From Lentzea guizhouensis (lineage in GTDB: Bacteria > Actinomycetota > Actinomycetes > Mycobacteriales > Pseudonocardiaceae), in assembly GCF_001701025.1 (NCBI RefSeq), contig NZ_CP016793.1:2108001-2172000 (forward strand): a DNA stretch of 64,000 nt, given 5' to 3'. Of this stretch, positions 49,513 through 58,103 are shown one piece after another. Each line of letters opens with the position of its first letter. The stretch's first letter is position 1. The position numbers were made by a program, and so were the translations under genes. The notes under the pieces are model-generated. The model did not search any database. It had not been told where the DNA came from and was given only the letters and a program-made list of their open reading frames with translations.

Positions 49513-51654
49513 CTGACCCGGCTCGCCGGACGCGACCTCACCGACCAAGTCACGTCCTGGACGCTCGATCGCGCCTACGACTCCGATCTGCCCGAGCAGA
49601 TGCGCGCCGTCAACGGCAGCGCCGCCGCAGAACTGCGGCTCGACCTCACCGGCGTAGACGGCAAGACCGCCGCACAGCTCTACAGCCCCTACGCCCCGCA
49701 CAGCACGGGCGACATCGCCCGGCCCGGCCAGTCCGTCACCCACGGTTGGGGCCTGGCGGGCGAGACCCTGCCCGGCTTCCGTGGCTCGATCCGCGACCGG
49801 ACCGCCGACAGCGGCACCGGCACCGTGGCCGTGTCCGCGCTCGACGGCGCCGAGAAGCTCCGCGACGCCGCACGCCTGCCCGCCGTGCTGTCCGCGAACA
49901 GCAACCCCATCGCCTCCGGCACCTGGGTTGTCGACCACCTGTTGCGGGAGGCGGGCATCCACACAGCGCCGCCACCGCGTGCGGACTGCACCCTCTACGC
50001 CTCGATGCACGGCGGCGTCGTGCCGGACGTCGGGTTCTACCGCGACCACACCCACAACTCCCTGACCTACCGGCGCGACCGCGCGCCGTGGGAGATCGCC
50101 GCCATGCCCGGCTCCCAGCCCTTCACCGTGCGCTGGGACCCCCGCACCCGCACCACCGTGGGCGGTCGCGGGTTGTTCGTGGAGTTCTGGGTGGACCGCA
50201 CAAGCCTTGCCGCGTCTGGGAACCGGGTCGAGATGAAGCTGGTGTTCCAGGCGGACAACAGCATCAACGACATCTACTTCTGGTTCGACTTCAACGAAGA
50301 CCAGATGAACATCGGCGCGACCGGCACCGGCGGCACCGTCAAGGGCGACGCCGGAATGGGCCTCCGGTTCGCAGGCATCTACCACATCGGCGTGCACTGG
50401 ACCTGGACCGGCCGCACCCCGTCCGCCCGCTACTTCATCGACAAAGGCGGCGGTGCCTACCGCGAGACCGACATGGGCGCGTTCACCGAACTCGGTTTCT
50501 CCCAGCTCAACTACATCGAGTTGTCCTCGGCGTTGCCGATCGAGGCCGTGCAGGTCTCTCTGCGCGAGAACCGCATGACCCAGCAGGAGTTCATCCAGGC
50601 CTGGACCCGTGGCGCGGTCCTCGACCAGATCACCTCAGAACTGCGCGCGATCCCGCCCGTACAGGGCTCCGCCTGGGACGTCATCAGCTCCGTAGCCAAA
50701 GCCGAACAGGCCACCGCAGAGTTCGATCCCTACGGGGTGTGCCGCTACCGCAACAACACCCGCTTCACCACGCCCGGCCAGACGTTCAACCAGGTGACCT
50801 CGGCGCGCGAGATCGCCAGCCTGCGCGTGTCCGAGGCGATCGACTCGATCCGCAACACCGTCGACGTGCCGTACCAGCTCTACACCACCGGCACGCCGGC
50901 CGAGCGGTTCACCGAATCCACGGTGCGCACGATCAGCGCGTTCCAGACGGTCACGTTCACCTACGACTACGACGTCTCCGAATACGACAGCCCACCCCCG
51001 GTCGTCTACGCCACCACCCTGCCCGCCAACACCAGCCGGGTGCGGTTCTCACCGACGCTCAACGGACAGCTCGGCATTCACGGCTCGATCGAGTCCACCA
51101 CCGAACGCGACGGCGCAACCCTGCGCGTGACCTTCCGCAACCTGTCCAACAGCGCGTGTTTCATCGTCACCAGCGGTGGCCTGCCGTCGCTGTCGATCTG
51201 GTCGCAACGCCTCGCCGCCAACAGTCCCACCCGGCTGTCCACCCGCCGCTACAACACCACCAGCCGCGCCCGATACGGAGCCCAGGTCTTCCAGGTTCCC
51301 TCGACGCCGTGGATTCAGACCCTCGGAACCGCCGGACGCATCGCTGACTATCTGCTCTCCGTTGCCGCACAACCACTTCCGGTGCTCGGAGACATCGAGA
51401 TCCTGCCTGACCCGCGCATCACCCTGGGCGACCTCGTCCGCGTCGTCGACGACGTCGGCGCAACCCTGGACACCTCCGCCTGGGTCATCGGCATCCGCAC
51501 CAGCGGCGACAACACCGGCCGCATCCGCCAAGTCCTCACCCTGCGCGCCACCACCAGCCCCGGCGTCCCCACCGACACCGGCCTGTTCCCCGACCCCGCC
51601 GTCGACCCCGCCGCACGTGACGCTCTTGTGCGCGAGGGCATCCGCGTTCCCTGA
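49513..51654 (+). CDS. Tail tip / minor tail protein
   Basis: It has about 713 residues. The coding pattern (RLAGRDLTDQVTSWTLDRAYDSDLP) clearly begins before the first ATG (49600); CTG 49513 is the only start-like codon that gives a normal N terminus (GRDLTDQVTSW is the usual opening). The middle holds a laminin-G-like sheet (LVFQADNSINDIYFWFDFNEDQM), the end a gp27-like ITLGDLVRVVDDVGATLDTSAWVIGI. It most likely binds the host surface or forms the tail hub. Confidence 0.75.
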   Translation: MTRLAGRDLTDQVTSWTLDRAYDSDLPEQMRAVNGSAAAELRLDLTGVDGKTAAQLYSPYAPHSTGDIARPGQSVTHGWGLAGETLPGFRGSIRDRTADSGTGTVAVSALDGAEKLRDAARLPAVLSANSNPIASGTWVVDHLLREAGIHTAPPPRADCTLYASMHGGVVPDVGFYRDHTHNSLTYRRDRAPWEIAAMPGSQPFTVRWDPRTRTTVGGRGLFVEFWVDRTSLAASGNRVEMKLVFQADNSINDIYFWFDFNEDQMNIGATGTGGTVKGDAGMGLRFAGIYHIGVHWTWTGRTPSARYFIDKGGGAYRETDMGAFTELGFSQLNYIELSSALPIEAVQVSLRENRMTQQEFIQAWTRGAVLDQITSELRAIPPVQGSAWDVISSVAKAEQATAEFDPYGVCRYRNNTRFTTPGQTFNQVTSAREIASLRVSEAIDSIRNTVDVPYQLYTTGTPAERFTESTVRTISAFQTVTFTYDYDVSEYDSPPPVVYATTLPANTSRVRFSPTLNGQLGIHGSIESTTERDGATLRVTFRNLSNSACFIVTSGGLPSLSIWSQRLAANSPTRLSTRRYNTTSRARYGAQVFQVPSTPWIQTLGTAGRIADYLLSVAAQPLPVLGDIEILPDPRITLGDLVRVVDDVGATLDTSAWVIGIRTSGDNTGRIRQVLTLRATTSPGVPTDTGLFPDPAVDPAARDALVREGIRVP

Positions 51655-51655
51655 G

Positions 51656-51877
51656 CTATCTGCGGCGTCCACGGCGACGCTTGCGCCGAGACGACCGCTG
51701 ACCGGCGGGAAGACTCGGCTGAGGATTCGAGTCCCGCTCAATCCGCAACGATCCACCGATTCCCCGGAAGTTCGCGCTCACGGTGAGGCGCTTGGTCGAC
51801 TGATCGCGCCAGATAACAACGATGACCACGAACCCAGCGAGCACGACGCCCGCCACCACCCATAACCAAGTCACCAC
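51656..51877 (-). CDS. Small membrane protein, antisense
   Basis: It has 73 residues, GTG 51877 or 51874. One helix (LWVVAGVVLAGFVVIVVIW), a polar middle (KRLTVSANFRGIGGSLRIER) and an Arg-rich end (SSRRKRRRGRRR). It sits leftward between tail and lysis genes; its stop is one base past the tail gene stop. Confidence 0.5.
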   Translation of the reverse strand: MVTWLWVVAGVVLAGFVVIVVIWRDQSTKRLTVSANFRGIGGSLRIERDSNPQPSLPAGQRSSRRKRRRGRRR

Positions 51878-52144
51878 AACGCTCCTGCCCGATCCGGCCT
51901 GAGCGACAAACCGAGCCCGTGAAGGCGTGCGGCGTGCGGTTCTACTAGTGGTCGTTCTTCAGGCCAACCCGGCTCAGGCGATCGGCAAGCTGCACCGATC
52001 TCGGGAAAACCTGTTCAAGGCAGCGTGGCTCAACTGTCCCTGGGCACAGCCCGGGACAGCCCCCTTTCGCTCCGTGACGGGAGCGTAGCGCAGCCATCGA
52101 CCGCATCGCACGTCTCCTCGCCGCACACCACCGCCAGGAGGCAT

Positions 52145-52438
52145 ATGGACCCCGCACTACTGCCTCAGCTCGGCGTGGCCGGTGCGCTCGTGATCGTCGT
52201 GGGCTACCTGCTCACCGCCAACCACCGGCTCATGACCGCCAACCGGTCAGACCGCGCTGACTACCTCGCCGCACTCGCCGCCCGCGAAACCGCGCACGCC
52301 ACCGAGATCACCGCCCTGCGCAACCGCGTCGCAGGCCTCGAAGACCGCATCGGCGAACTCGAAGACGAACTCGACCGCGAGCGCGACCGACGCCGCCAGG
52401 CCGAGGACATCGCCGCCGCCGTGCGACGCCACACCTGA
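52145..52438 (+). CDS. Small membrane coiled-coil protein
   Basis: It has 97 residues, ATG 52145, with an aggagg ribosome site. One N-terminal helix (LGVAGALVIVVGYLLTA), then a long coiled coil (ALRNRVAGLEDRIGELEDELDRERDRRRQAE). It resembles spanin- or holin-accessory proteins by place in front of the endolysin. Confidence 0.65.
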   Translation: MDPALLPQLGVAGALVIVVGYLLTANHRLMTANRSDRADYLAALAARETAHATEITALRNRVAGLEDRIGELEDELDRERDRRRQAEDIAAAVRRHT

Positions 52439-52457
52439 CCACTCCCGCCCCGAAACG

Positions 52458-52491
52458 AACGGCCGTCACCGCCTGGTGACGGCCGTTTTTT
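52458..52491 (+). terminator. Strong intrinsic terminator
   Basis: A perfect 13-bp stem (aacggccgtcacc / ggtgacggccgtt), loop gcct, then six T. It separates the tail transcript from the lysis genes. Confidence 0.9.
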
Positions 52492-52518
52492 ATTGCCCAA
52501 CAACAGAAAGAGAAACCC

Positions 52519-53268
52519 TTGGCCTGGCGTGTAGCCAACTCCCTGCTCATCCTGCGAGACCAGATCAACGCCAAGTTCCCCGGCCGCAACAAGGCCAGCG
52601 ACGGAACCATCGGCGACGCCAACCACGACGTCACCAGCGACCACTCCCCCTGGTACGGGCCCGGCATCGTCACCGCCCTCGACGTCACCCACGACCCCCG
52701 CGCCGGATTCGACATCGACCGGTTCACCGACGAACTCCAGACCTCGCGCGACAACCGGATCAAGTACGTGATCGCCAACGGGCTGATCATGGACAGCCGC
52801 CCGCAGTTCTCGCCGTGGCAGTGGGTCCGATACTCCGGCAGCAACCCCCACACCTCGCACGTCCACATCAGCGTCGTGGCCTCCAGCCTGTGCGACGACA
52901 CCCGGCCGTGGAACCTGCCCATGCTCGGCGGCACGAGCACCCCGCCGCCGACCCGGCCGCCGACAAAGCCACGGTTCCCCCTGCCCCAGAACCACTACTT
53001 CGGGCTGATCAGCGGCCCGAACGAGTCCCACGGCGGCGCGCCCGTGTCGATGGGCGGCATCCCGGACGAGCAGTACTTCGTCCGGCTCATCCAAGAGGAG
53101 CTTCAGCGCCGCGGCTTCGCCCCGAACGTTGCGGGCTGGGCCGACGGCATCTTCGAGCAGCCCACCAAGGACGCCGTCGCCGCCTGGCAGCGCGCGGCCC
53201 GCCCCAACTCCACGTCCCGCTGGGGCGAGGTCTGGTGGGACGACTGGGCCGACCTCATCCGCCCGTGA
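52519..53268 (+). CDS. Endolysin (M15-type peptidase-like with peptidoglycan-binding domain)
   Basis: It has 249 residues, TTG 52519. DVTSDHSPWYGPGIVTALDVTHDP and HTSHVHISV supply the His/Asp zinc-site pattern of D-Ala-D-Ala peptidase-like lysins found in actinophages. After a Pro/Thr linker, a C-terminal binding domain ends FAPNVAGWADGIFEQPTKDAVAAWQ. Cuts the cell wall at lysis. Confidence 0.82.
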   Translation: MAWRVANSLLILRDQINAKFPGRNKASDGTIGDANHDVTSDHSPWYGPGIVTALDVTHDPRAGFDIDRFTDELQTSRDNRIKYVIANGLIMDSRPQFSPWQWVRYSGSNPHTSHVHISVVASSLCDDTRPWNLPMLGGTSTPPPTRPPTKPRFPLPQNHYFGLISGPNESHGGAPVSMGGIPDEQYFVRLIQEELQRRGFAPNVAGWADGIFEQPTKDAVAAWQRAARPNSTSRWGEVWWDDWADLIRP

Positions 53269-53675
53269 CCGCCCAACCGGTGCCCGCCGAGTCGATGACC
53301 GGCGGGCACTGGGTCATCTCCCTCGCCCTCGCCCTCTGGCTGCTCATCAAGGCCAGCAAGGCATTCGTGCTGTGGCTCGAACGCCACGACGGCACCCAAC
53401 ACACCCTGGAGGAACACCCCATGACCGATCCCCGTCCCCGCCCGCTGCGTGCCGTCGCCACCTGGGTAGGCCTCATCGCCGCCCTGGTCTCCTGGCTCGT
53501 CGGCTCCGGCCTGCTCACCACCGGCCAGGCCGACGCCATCACCGGCACCGTCTCCGCAGTCCTCGCGCTGCTCGGCGCGTTCGGCGTGGCCCTCGCCGGC
53601 GAGAAGCGCGTCACCCCGACGTCCGACCCGCGCGACGACGCCGGCCGGACGCTGACCCCCAACGTCCTGGACTGA
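53265..53675 (+). CDS. Holin, possible dual start
   Basis: The full frame from GTG 53265 (overlaps lysin stop) gives 136 residues; a second start ATG 53421 with CTGGAGG gives 84. The long form has an extra helix (WVISLALALWLLIKASKAFVLW); the short form has two (VATWVGLIAALVSWLVGSGLL and GTVSAVLALLGAFGVALAG). The two-product layout is known for holin/antiholin pairs. Confidence 0.72.
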   Translation: MTAQPVPAESMTGGHWVISLALALWLLIKASKAFVLWLERHDGTQHTLEEHPMTDPRPRPLRAVATWVGLIAALVSWLVGSGLLTTGQADAITGTVSAVLALLGAFGVALAGEKRVTPTSDPRDDAGRTLTPNVLD

Positions 53676-53731
53676 CGACAAGGAGACCTGTCGTCACCGC
53701 CACGACACCCCGGCAGCGCGGGCCCGAACGC

Positions 53732-54442
53732 ATGATCACGCAGAACTCGGGCCTGCGCCGTCACGGCATCTTCAACTACTCCATCCCCGCCCTAGCCGCC
53801 AAGCTCGCCGACGGCCGCAACGTCCTGACCTGTCCGAGCGCCGGTGTCTGCGCGAACGTCTGCTACGCCAGGACGGGCACCTACCAGTTCCCCCAGGTCA
53901 AGGCCAAACACGCGCGCAACCTCGCCCGGTACCTCGACGACCCCCGGCAGTGGCGGCACGACCTCGTCACTGAGCTGGCCGCGCCGAAGTACCGCAACGG
54001 AAAGCTCCGCGTGCACGACAGCGGCGACTACTTCAGCGACGACTACGTCACCGACTGGATGACCGTCGCTCGCGCCGTGCCGGATGTGCTGGTCTACAGC
54101 TACACCAAGGAGATCAGCCGGTTTAAGCGCCTCGTGGAGCCCGACCCGCCCGAGAACTTCGCCTGGGTCTACTCCTACGGCGGCAAGGAAGACCACCTCA
54201 TCAACCCGGCAACCGACCGGATGGCCGACGTCTTTCCGTCCGAAGAGGCGATCACCGCAGCCGGATGGCATACCAACGCCGGGTCCGACCTGGACGCCGT
54301 GCTCGGGCCAAGCCCGGTTGGTATGGCCCAGAACCGCATCCCGCACCTGCGCAAGGCCATCGGTCAGCGCACGTTCCGCGAGTGGCAAGCCACCGAGCGA
54401 ACCGGCACTGCCTCGGCGGCGCTGAACCACCCGCAGCCCTAG
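53732..54442 (+). CDS. GP88-family phage protein
   Basis: It has 236 residues, ATG 53732. LTCPSAGVCANVCYARTGTYQFPQVKAKHARNL is the Cys-rich GP88 signature; LRVHDSGDYFSDDYVTDWM follows. The family is common in actinophages and of unknown function; the Cys pattern (CPSAGVCANVCYA) suggests a metal or Fe-S site. Confidence 0.75.
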   Translation: MITQNSGLRRHGIFNYSIPALAAKLADGRNVLTCPSAGVCANVCYARTGTYQFPQVKAKHARNLARYLDDPRQWRHDLVTELAAPKYRNGKLRVHDSGDYFSDDYVTDWMTVARAVPDVLVYSYTKEISRFKRLVEPDPPENFAWVYSYGGKEDHLINPATDRMADVFPSEEAITAAGWHTNAGSDLDAVLGPSPVGMAQNRIPHLRKAIGQRTFREWQATERTGTASAALNHPQP

Positions 54443-54454
54443 TCACGCCCATCC

Positions 54455-54496
54455 CAGCGCGAGGAGCCCCCAGGCCTCGCGCTGGCCTCGGGGGCT
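54455..54496 (+). terminator. Two competing hairpins, terminator or attenuator
   Basis: cagcgcgagg (54455-54464) / cctcgcgctg (54475-54484) is a perfect 10-bp stem; agccccc (54465-54471) / gggggct (54490-54496) is an alternative that excludes it. Confidence 0.5.
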
Positions 54497-54525
54497 TCCG
54501 CGCTGTGTCCCTCGGGAGCCTACGA

Positions 54526-54669
54526 ATGCAGTCAGCAGCCCGCCAGCCGCAGGCCTGGACGGTCGAGCACATCGAGACCACGGACCTGGACGAGGCACAA
54601 CGTGAGGACGGCGTGAATGCCCTCGCCACGCTCATCAACACCTGGAATGAAATGCAACGTGCCGCGTAA
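54526..54669 (+). CDS. Small phage protein, unknown
   Basis: It has 47 residues from ATG 54526, cgggagcc upstream. VEHIETTDLDEAQREDGVNALATLINTW is acidic and helical. Sits between GP88 gene and integrase; could be an excisionase-like (recombination directionality) factor, but no motif proves this. Confidence 0.45.
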   Translation: MQSAARQPQAWTVEHIETTDLDEAQREDGVNALATLINTWNEMQRAA

Positions 54670-54704
54670 AAACCAGAACTAATCAAATCCGATCAGAAAT
54701 GCTA

Positions 54705-54739
54705 CATTCCGGTACATGACCGAGAGAAATACCGGAATG
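54705..54739. repeat. Inverted repeat upstream of the integrase
   Basis: cattccggta (54705-54714) / taccggaatg (54730-54739), 15-base loop. It lies 65 bases before the integrase start; candidate operator. Confidence 0.5.
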
Positions 54740-54803
54740 GGCAGACCCTTGCCGAAAACCGCGCCCGTTCACGCGTGCGCGTTCATTGTTTGGGGGACTT
54801 TCT

Positions 54804-56510
54804 TTGTCTAGGCGGACACGAGCTAAGAAGGTCGGGCGCGCTGCGGCGGGGCTCGACCTCGACACCGTGCGGGTGGGCATCTACATGCGGCGCAGCACCG
54901 ACGACGAGAACCAGCCGTACTCGATCGAGGCGCAGGACACCCGACTGGAGGCCTATGTGGCCTCGCAGCCCGGATGGAAGATCGTCAAGAAATTCCAGGA
55001 CGACGCGTCCGGAAAGACCACCGACCGGCCCGATTTGCAGAAGGCCATGCAGTGGGCCAAGTCGAACATGATCGACGTGTTGCTGGTGTACCGGGTGGAC
55101 CGGTTCTCACGCAGCCTGCGCGACACGGTGAGTCTGCTGGAGGAACTGGACGAGGCCGGTGTGGCGTTCCGCTCCGCCACCGAGCCGTTCGACACCTCCA
55201 CCCCCGTCGGCCGGATGATGGTCAACCTCCTGGCGATGTTCGCCCAGTTCGAACGCGACCTCATCGTGGACCGCGTCACGGCGGGCATGGAACGCGCCGC
55301 CGACAACGGGCAGTGGAAAGGCGGCCCGCCGCCGTTCGGCTACAAGACCGACCCCGTCACACACCGGCTGCTGCGCAACGAGACCGAAGCCGTCGTCATC
55401 CGCCTGATCTTCGACCTGTACACAAAGGACCGACTCGGATCACGGGCAATCGCGAACGAGCTCAACGAACGCGGCCACCGCACCCGAAGCGGCGGACTCT
55501 GGGCCTTCAAACGAATCCTGTCCATCCTGGAGAACGACGCCTACCTCGGTGAGATCCACTACCGCGACATCGTCACCAAGGACGCACACGAACCGATCAT
55601 CACCCGCGAGCAGTTCACTGAAGCCATCCGCCTCATGGATCAACGCGGCGACAGCCACTCACACCGCGCCGCGAGCGGCTCGGACTACATCGCCACCGGC
55701 CGCCTGCCCTGCCCCAAGTGCAAGCACGCGATGATCGGCACCCGCGCGAACGGCAAGACCAAGACCTACCGCTACTACACGTGCATGAAGCGGCTCAAGT
55801 ACGGCAAGGAAGCCTGCGACCAGGACCGCATCAACGCCGACGCCCTCGACCAGGCCATCCTGGACTCGGTGGCCAGCTTCTACAGCAACCAGCACGACCT
55901 CATCCGCGAGGCCGTCGACGCCGCTCGCAAAGTCTACGAATCCAGCCACGACGGCGTGGCCGCCGAACTCAAGACCGTCAAGTCCGAGATCAACAAGGTC
56001 ACCGCGAAGATCGACAAGTACCTGGACGCGTTCGAGGCCGACGCCTTCGACGCCGACGACGAGGCCGCCAAGCGGCGCATGCGAGACCACCGCACCACAC
56101 AGCAACAGCTACGCGCACGCGAAACCGAACTCCTGGAGGAACTGGAGAACGAGCCCACGATGCCCGACGCCGCCACCCTGGACACCGTCAACCACAACAT
56201 CCGGGAGATCATCGCGGCGGGTAACCCCAACCAGCGCAAGGCCGTCGTGGAGACCTTCGTAGTCAAAATCAAGATCACCGGACCCGGCCGCATCACACCC
56301 GTGTTCCGAGTGCCCAAGGCCGCCGCAACAGCCGCTGTCGCGAATGCAGAAGGGGCGGAACCCGGTAGACCGGATTCCGCCCCTCTGAGTGTTCGTGCAT
56401 GTAGTTCTTTGGTGGAGCTGAGGGGAATCGAACCCCTGACCTTCTCGATGCGAACGAGACGCGCTACCAACTGTGCTACAGCCCCTTGCGGTGTTACGAG
56501 AGAACTATAG
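54804..56510 (+). CDS. Large serine integrase
   Basis: It has 568 residues from TTG 54804 (GGGGGA six bases upstream). The catalytic domain has VGIYMRRSTDDENQPYS with Ser31, VDRFSRSLRDT and FAQFERDLIVDR. The recombinase domain follows (PPPFGYKTDP), then a zinc ribbon (CPKCKHAMIG, YYTCMKRLKYGKEACDQ) and a coiled coil. The last 40 residues (ELRGIEPLTFSMRTRRATNC) are read from the antisense strand of tRNA-Ala, so they come from host DNA. In the free element the frame would continue into 13977-14130 instead. Confidence 0.93.
   Translation: MSRRTRAKKVGRAAAGLDLDTVRVGIYMRRSTDDENQPYSIEAQDTRLEAYVASQPGWKIVKKFQDDASGKTTDRPDLQKAMQWAKSNMIDVLLVYRVDRFSRSLRDTVSLLEELDEAGVAFRSATEPFDTSTPVGRMMVNLLAMFAQFERDLIVDRVTAGMERAADNGQWKGGPPPFGYKTDPVTHRLLRNETEAVVIRLIFDLYTKDRLGSRAIANELNERGHRTRSGGLWAFKRILSILENDAYLGEIHYRDIVTKDAHEPIITREQFTEAIRLMDQRGDSHSHRAASGSDYIATGRLPCPKCKHAMIGTRANGKTKTYRYYTCMKRLKYGKEACDQDRINADALDQAILDSVASFYSNQHDLIREAVDAARKVYESSHDGVAAELKTVKSEINKVTAKIDKYLDAFEADAFDADDEAAKRRMRDHRTTQQQLRARETELLEELENEPTMPDAATLDTVNHNIREIIAAGNPNQRKAVVETFVVKIKITGPGRITPVFRVPKAAATAAVANAEGAEPGRPDSAPLSVRACSSLVELRGIEPLTFSMRTRRATNCATAPCGVTREL
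56409..56484 (-). tRNA. tRNA-Ala (anticodon CGC)
   Basis: 76 bases with encoded CCA. Acceptor stem GGGGCTG / CAGCTCC, anticodon stem TCTCG / CGAGA, loop TTCGCAT giving CGC, T arm AGGGGTTCGATTCCCCT. All arms pair. It is the attachment target of the element; integration restores the gene but puts the antisense integrase behind it instead of its terminator. Confidence 0.95.
56411..56421. other. attR core (right attachment site)
   Basis: gtggagctgag, identical to 13966-13976. It covers the tRNA CCA end and 3' acceptor strand and lies within the integrase frame. Confidence 0.7.
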
Positions 56511-56542
56511 CAGGGCAGAAAGGGGTGTTTCACCACCCCCTC

Positions 56543-57280
56543 CTAAGCCCCCACAGCACCTCGGTACCGCAGCGACTCCAGTCCGTCTAACTCGACGAAC
56601 ACCGGGTCCTCGTCGTCGGAGTCGACCGGGATCGTGCCCGGCAGCACGTGGTGCTCGTAGCGCGGCAGCGGCGGCAGTGCGGGCCGCTCGTCGGCCACCT
56701 CGACGACCTCGACCTCGGTGGTCTCGAGGACCTCGACGACCACCGGTGCGTCCTCGACGACGGCGACAGCGCTCGCAGCGGCAGCGGCCTGCTGTTGCGG
56801 GCCCGTCGCGCGGCGGCGGCGGACCTGCTGCAGGCGGGCCAGGCGGCGGGCGCGGATCTCCTCCTCGATCCGCACCTGGCGGCGCAGGTAGGTGAGGTAG
56901 CCGAGCAGCAGGAGGTCGAGGCCCGCGTGGCCGTACCAGAGCGGCGGGTAGAAGACGCCGGCGACCACGCCCGTCACCACCGCGGCGACCAGCAGGAACG
57001 CCACGACTCTGCGGCGGAACGCGTACTTGGCCTGTGCCACCAGGGCGGCGGTCTCCGGGTCGTAGCCACCGCGGCCGCGCCGGAACGGGCGCTCGACGTA
57101 CTCCTCCTCGTCGAAGTAGTCGTCGTCGATGTCGTGGATGTCGTCGTACTCGGCGTCGGGCATGGCGTCGTACTCCTCCCCCACGCTGCGCGCACTCTCC
57201 TGGCGCTTGCGGGCCACCATGGGGACGAGGACGACCAGCCAGGCGACGACCAGCGCAACGATGATCAGCGAACTCGGCAT
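56543..57280 (-). CDS. glpR: Division-associated membrane protein GlpR
   Basis: It has 245 residues, ATG 57280. Two or three helices (SLIIVALVVAWLVVLVPMVA; VVAFLLVAAVVTGVVAGVFY; a third GLDLLLLGYLTYL), an acidic linker of Asp/Tyr (DAEYDDIHDIDDDYFDEEEY), and a variable tail. In Corynebacteriales and relatives GlpR is the membrane receptor for the gephyrin-like Glp, which binds SepF at the septum. The order glpR-rimJ-glp-galU is the same as Rv0996-Rv0993. Confidence 0.8.
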   Translation of the reverse strand: MPSSLIIVALVVAWLVVLVPMVARKRQESARSVGEEYDAMPDAEYDDIHDIDDDYFDEEEYVERPFRRGRGGYDPETAALVAQAKYAFRRRVVAFLLVAAVVTGVVAGVFYPPLWYGHAGLDLLLLGYLTYLRRQVRIEEEIRARRLARLQQVRRRRATGPQQQAAAAASAVAVVEDAPVVVEVLETTEVEVVEVADERPALPPLPRYEHHVLPGTIPVDSDDEDPVFVELDGLESLRYRGAVGA

Positions 57281-57435
57281 TCCCCGTTCACCTCCCCCGG
57301 CCCACGCGTGGTGCTGTCACCACGCTAGTCACAACAGTCACACCAGTGTCGGAGGCTCGCCGAGCGCGGTGCGTACCAAAGTGTGGTGTATCACCCACTT
57401 TTGGGTGAAGCGATTAGGACGAACGGAAGCGGAGG

Positions 57436-58089
57436 TCAGGGAAGACGGGCCTCTCCGCGTGCGACCAAACGGCGCACTAGGCCATCGGAGACCTCTTCGG
57501 CGGTGATCGCGAAACAGAGGTGGTCGCGCCACTGTCCGGCAACATCCAGATAACGCTTGAAGAGGCCTTCCTCGCGGTATCCGGACTTGGCGAGGACGCG
57601 AAGTGAGGGCGCGTTCTCGGGTCGCACGGTCGCTTCGAGGCGGTGCAGACCAGCGTGGCGGAAGGCGTGGTCGGTGAGCAACGCGACGGCCGCCGTTGCG
57701 ACGCCTCCGCCCGCCCGATCGGCCGCGACCCAGTACCCGATCCAGGCCGAGCGCAGTGAGCCGCGGACGATGTTGCCGACGGTGATCTGGCCGGCCACCT
57801 CGCCGTTCACGGTGATCATGAACGGCAGAGTGGTGCCGCGCCTGGCCATCGAGCGCAGCGCCGACCACTGGGCCGGCCAGGACATCAGGGCGTTGCGCTC
57901 GTCCCAGCCCTCCACGGCGGTGGGTTCCCACTGCTCCAGGTAGGCGCGGTCGCGGATCCGCAGGCGCGACCACCTCGCCCCGTCGAACAGGCGCGGGCCG
58001 CGCAGCTCGACGGTTCCCGCGCGCACGTCGAGCGGCCCCAGCCGGACCGGCCAGCCGGGGTGCCGTCCGAGATCAGCGAAAGCGCTCAT
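57436..58089 (-). CDS. rimJ: GNAT N-acetyltransferase, RimJ/RimL type
   Basis: It has 217 residues. ATG 58089 chosen since AGAGGGG precedes it (a TTG at 58107 would overlap moeA). WIGYWVAADRAGGGVATAAVALLTDHAF is the acetyl-CoA-binding loop; LEATVRPENAPSLRVLAKSGYREEGLFKRYL closes the fold. Acetylates N termini, perhaps of ribosomal proteins. It follows moeA by 14 bases. Confidence 0.85.
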   Translation of the reverse strand: MSAFADLGRHPGWPVRLGPLDVRAGTVELRGPRLFDGARWSRLRIRDRAYLEQWEPTAVEGWDERNALMSWPAQWSALRSMARRGTTLPFMITVNGEVAGQITVGNIVRGSLRSAWIGYWVAADRAGGGVATAAVALLTDHAFRHAGLHRLEATVRPENAPSLRVLAKSGYREEGLFKRYLDVAGQWRDHLCFAITAEEVSDGLVRRLVARGEARLP

Positions 58090-58103
58090 CGACCCCTCTG
58101 AGC

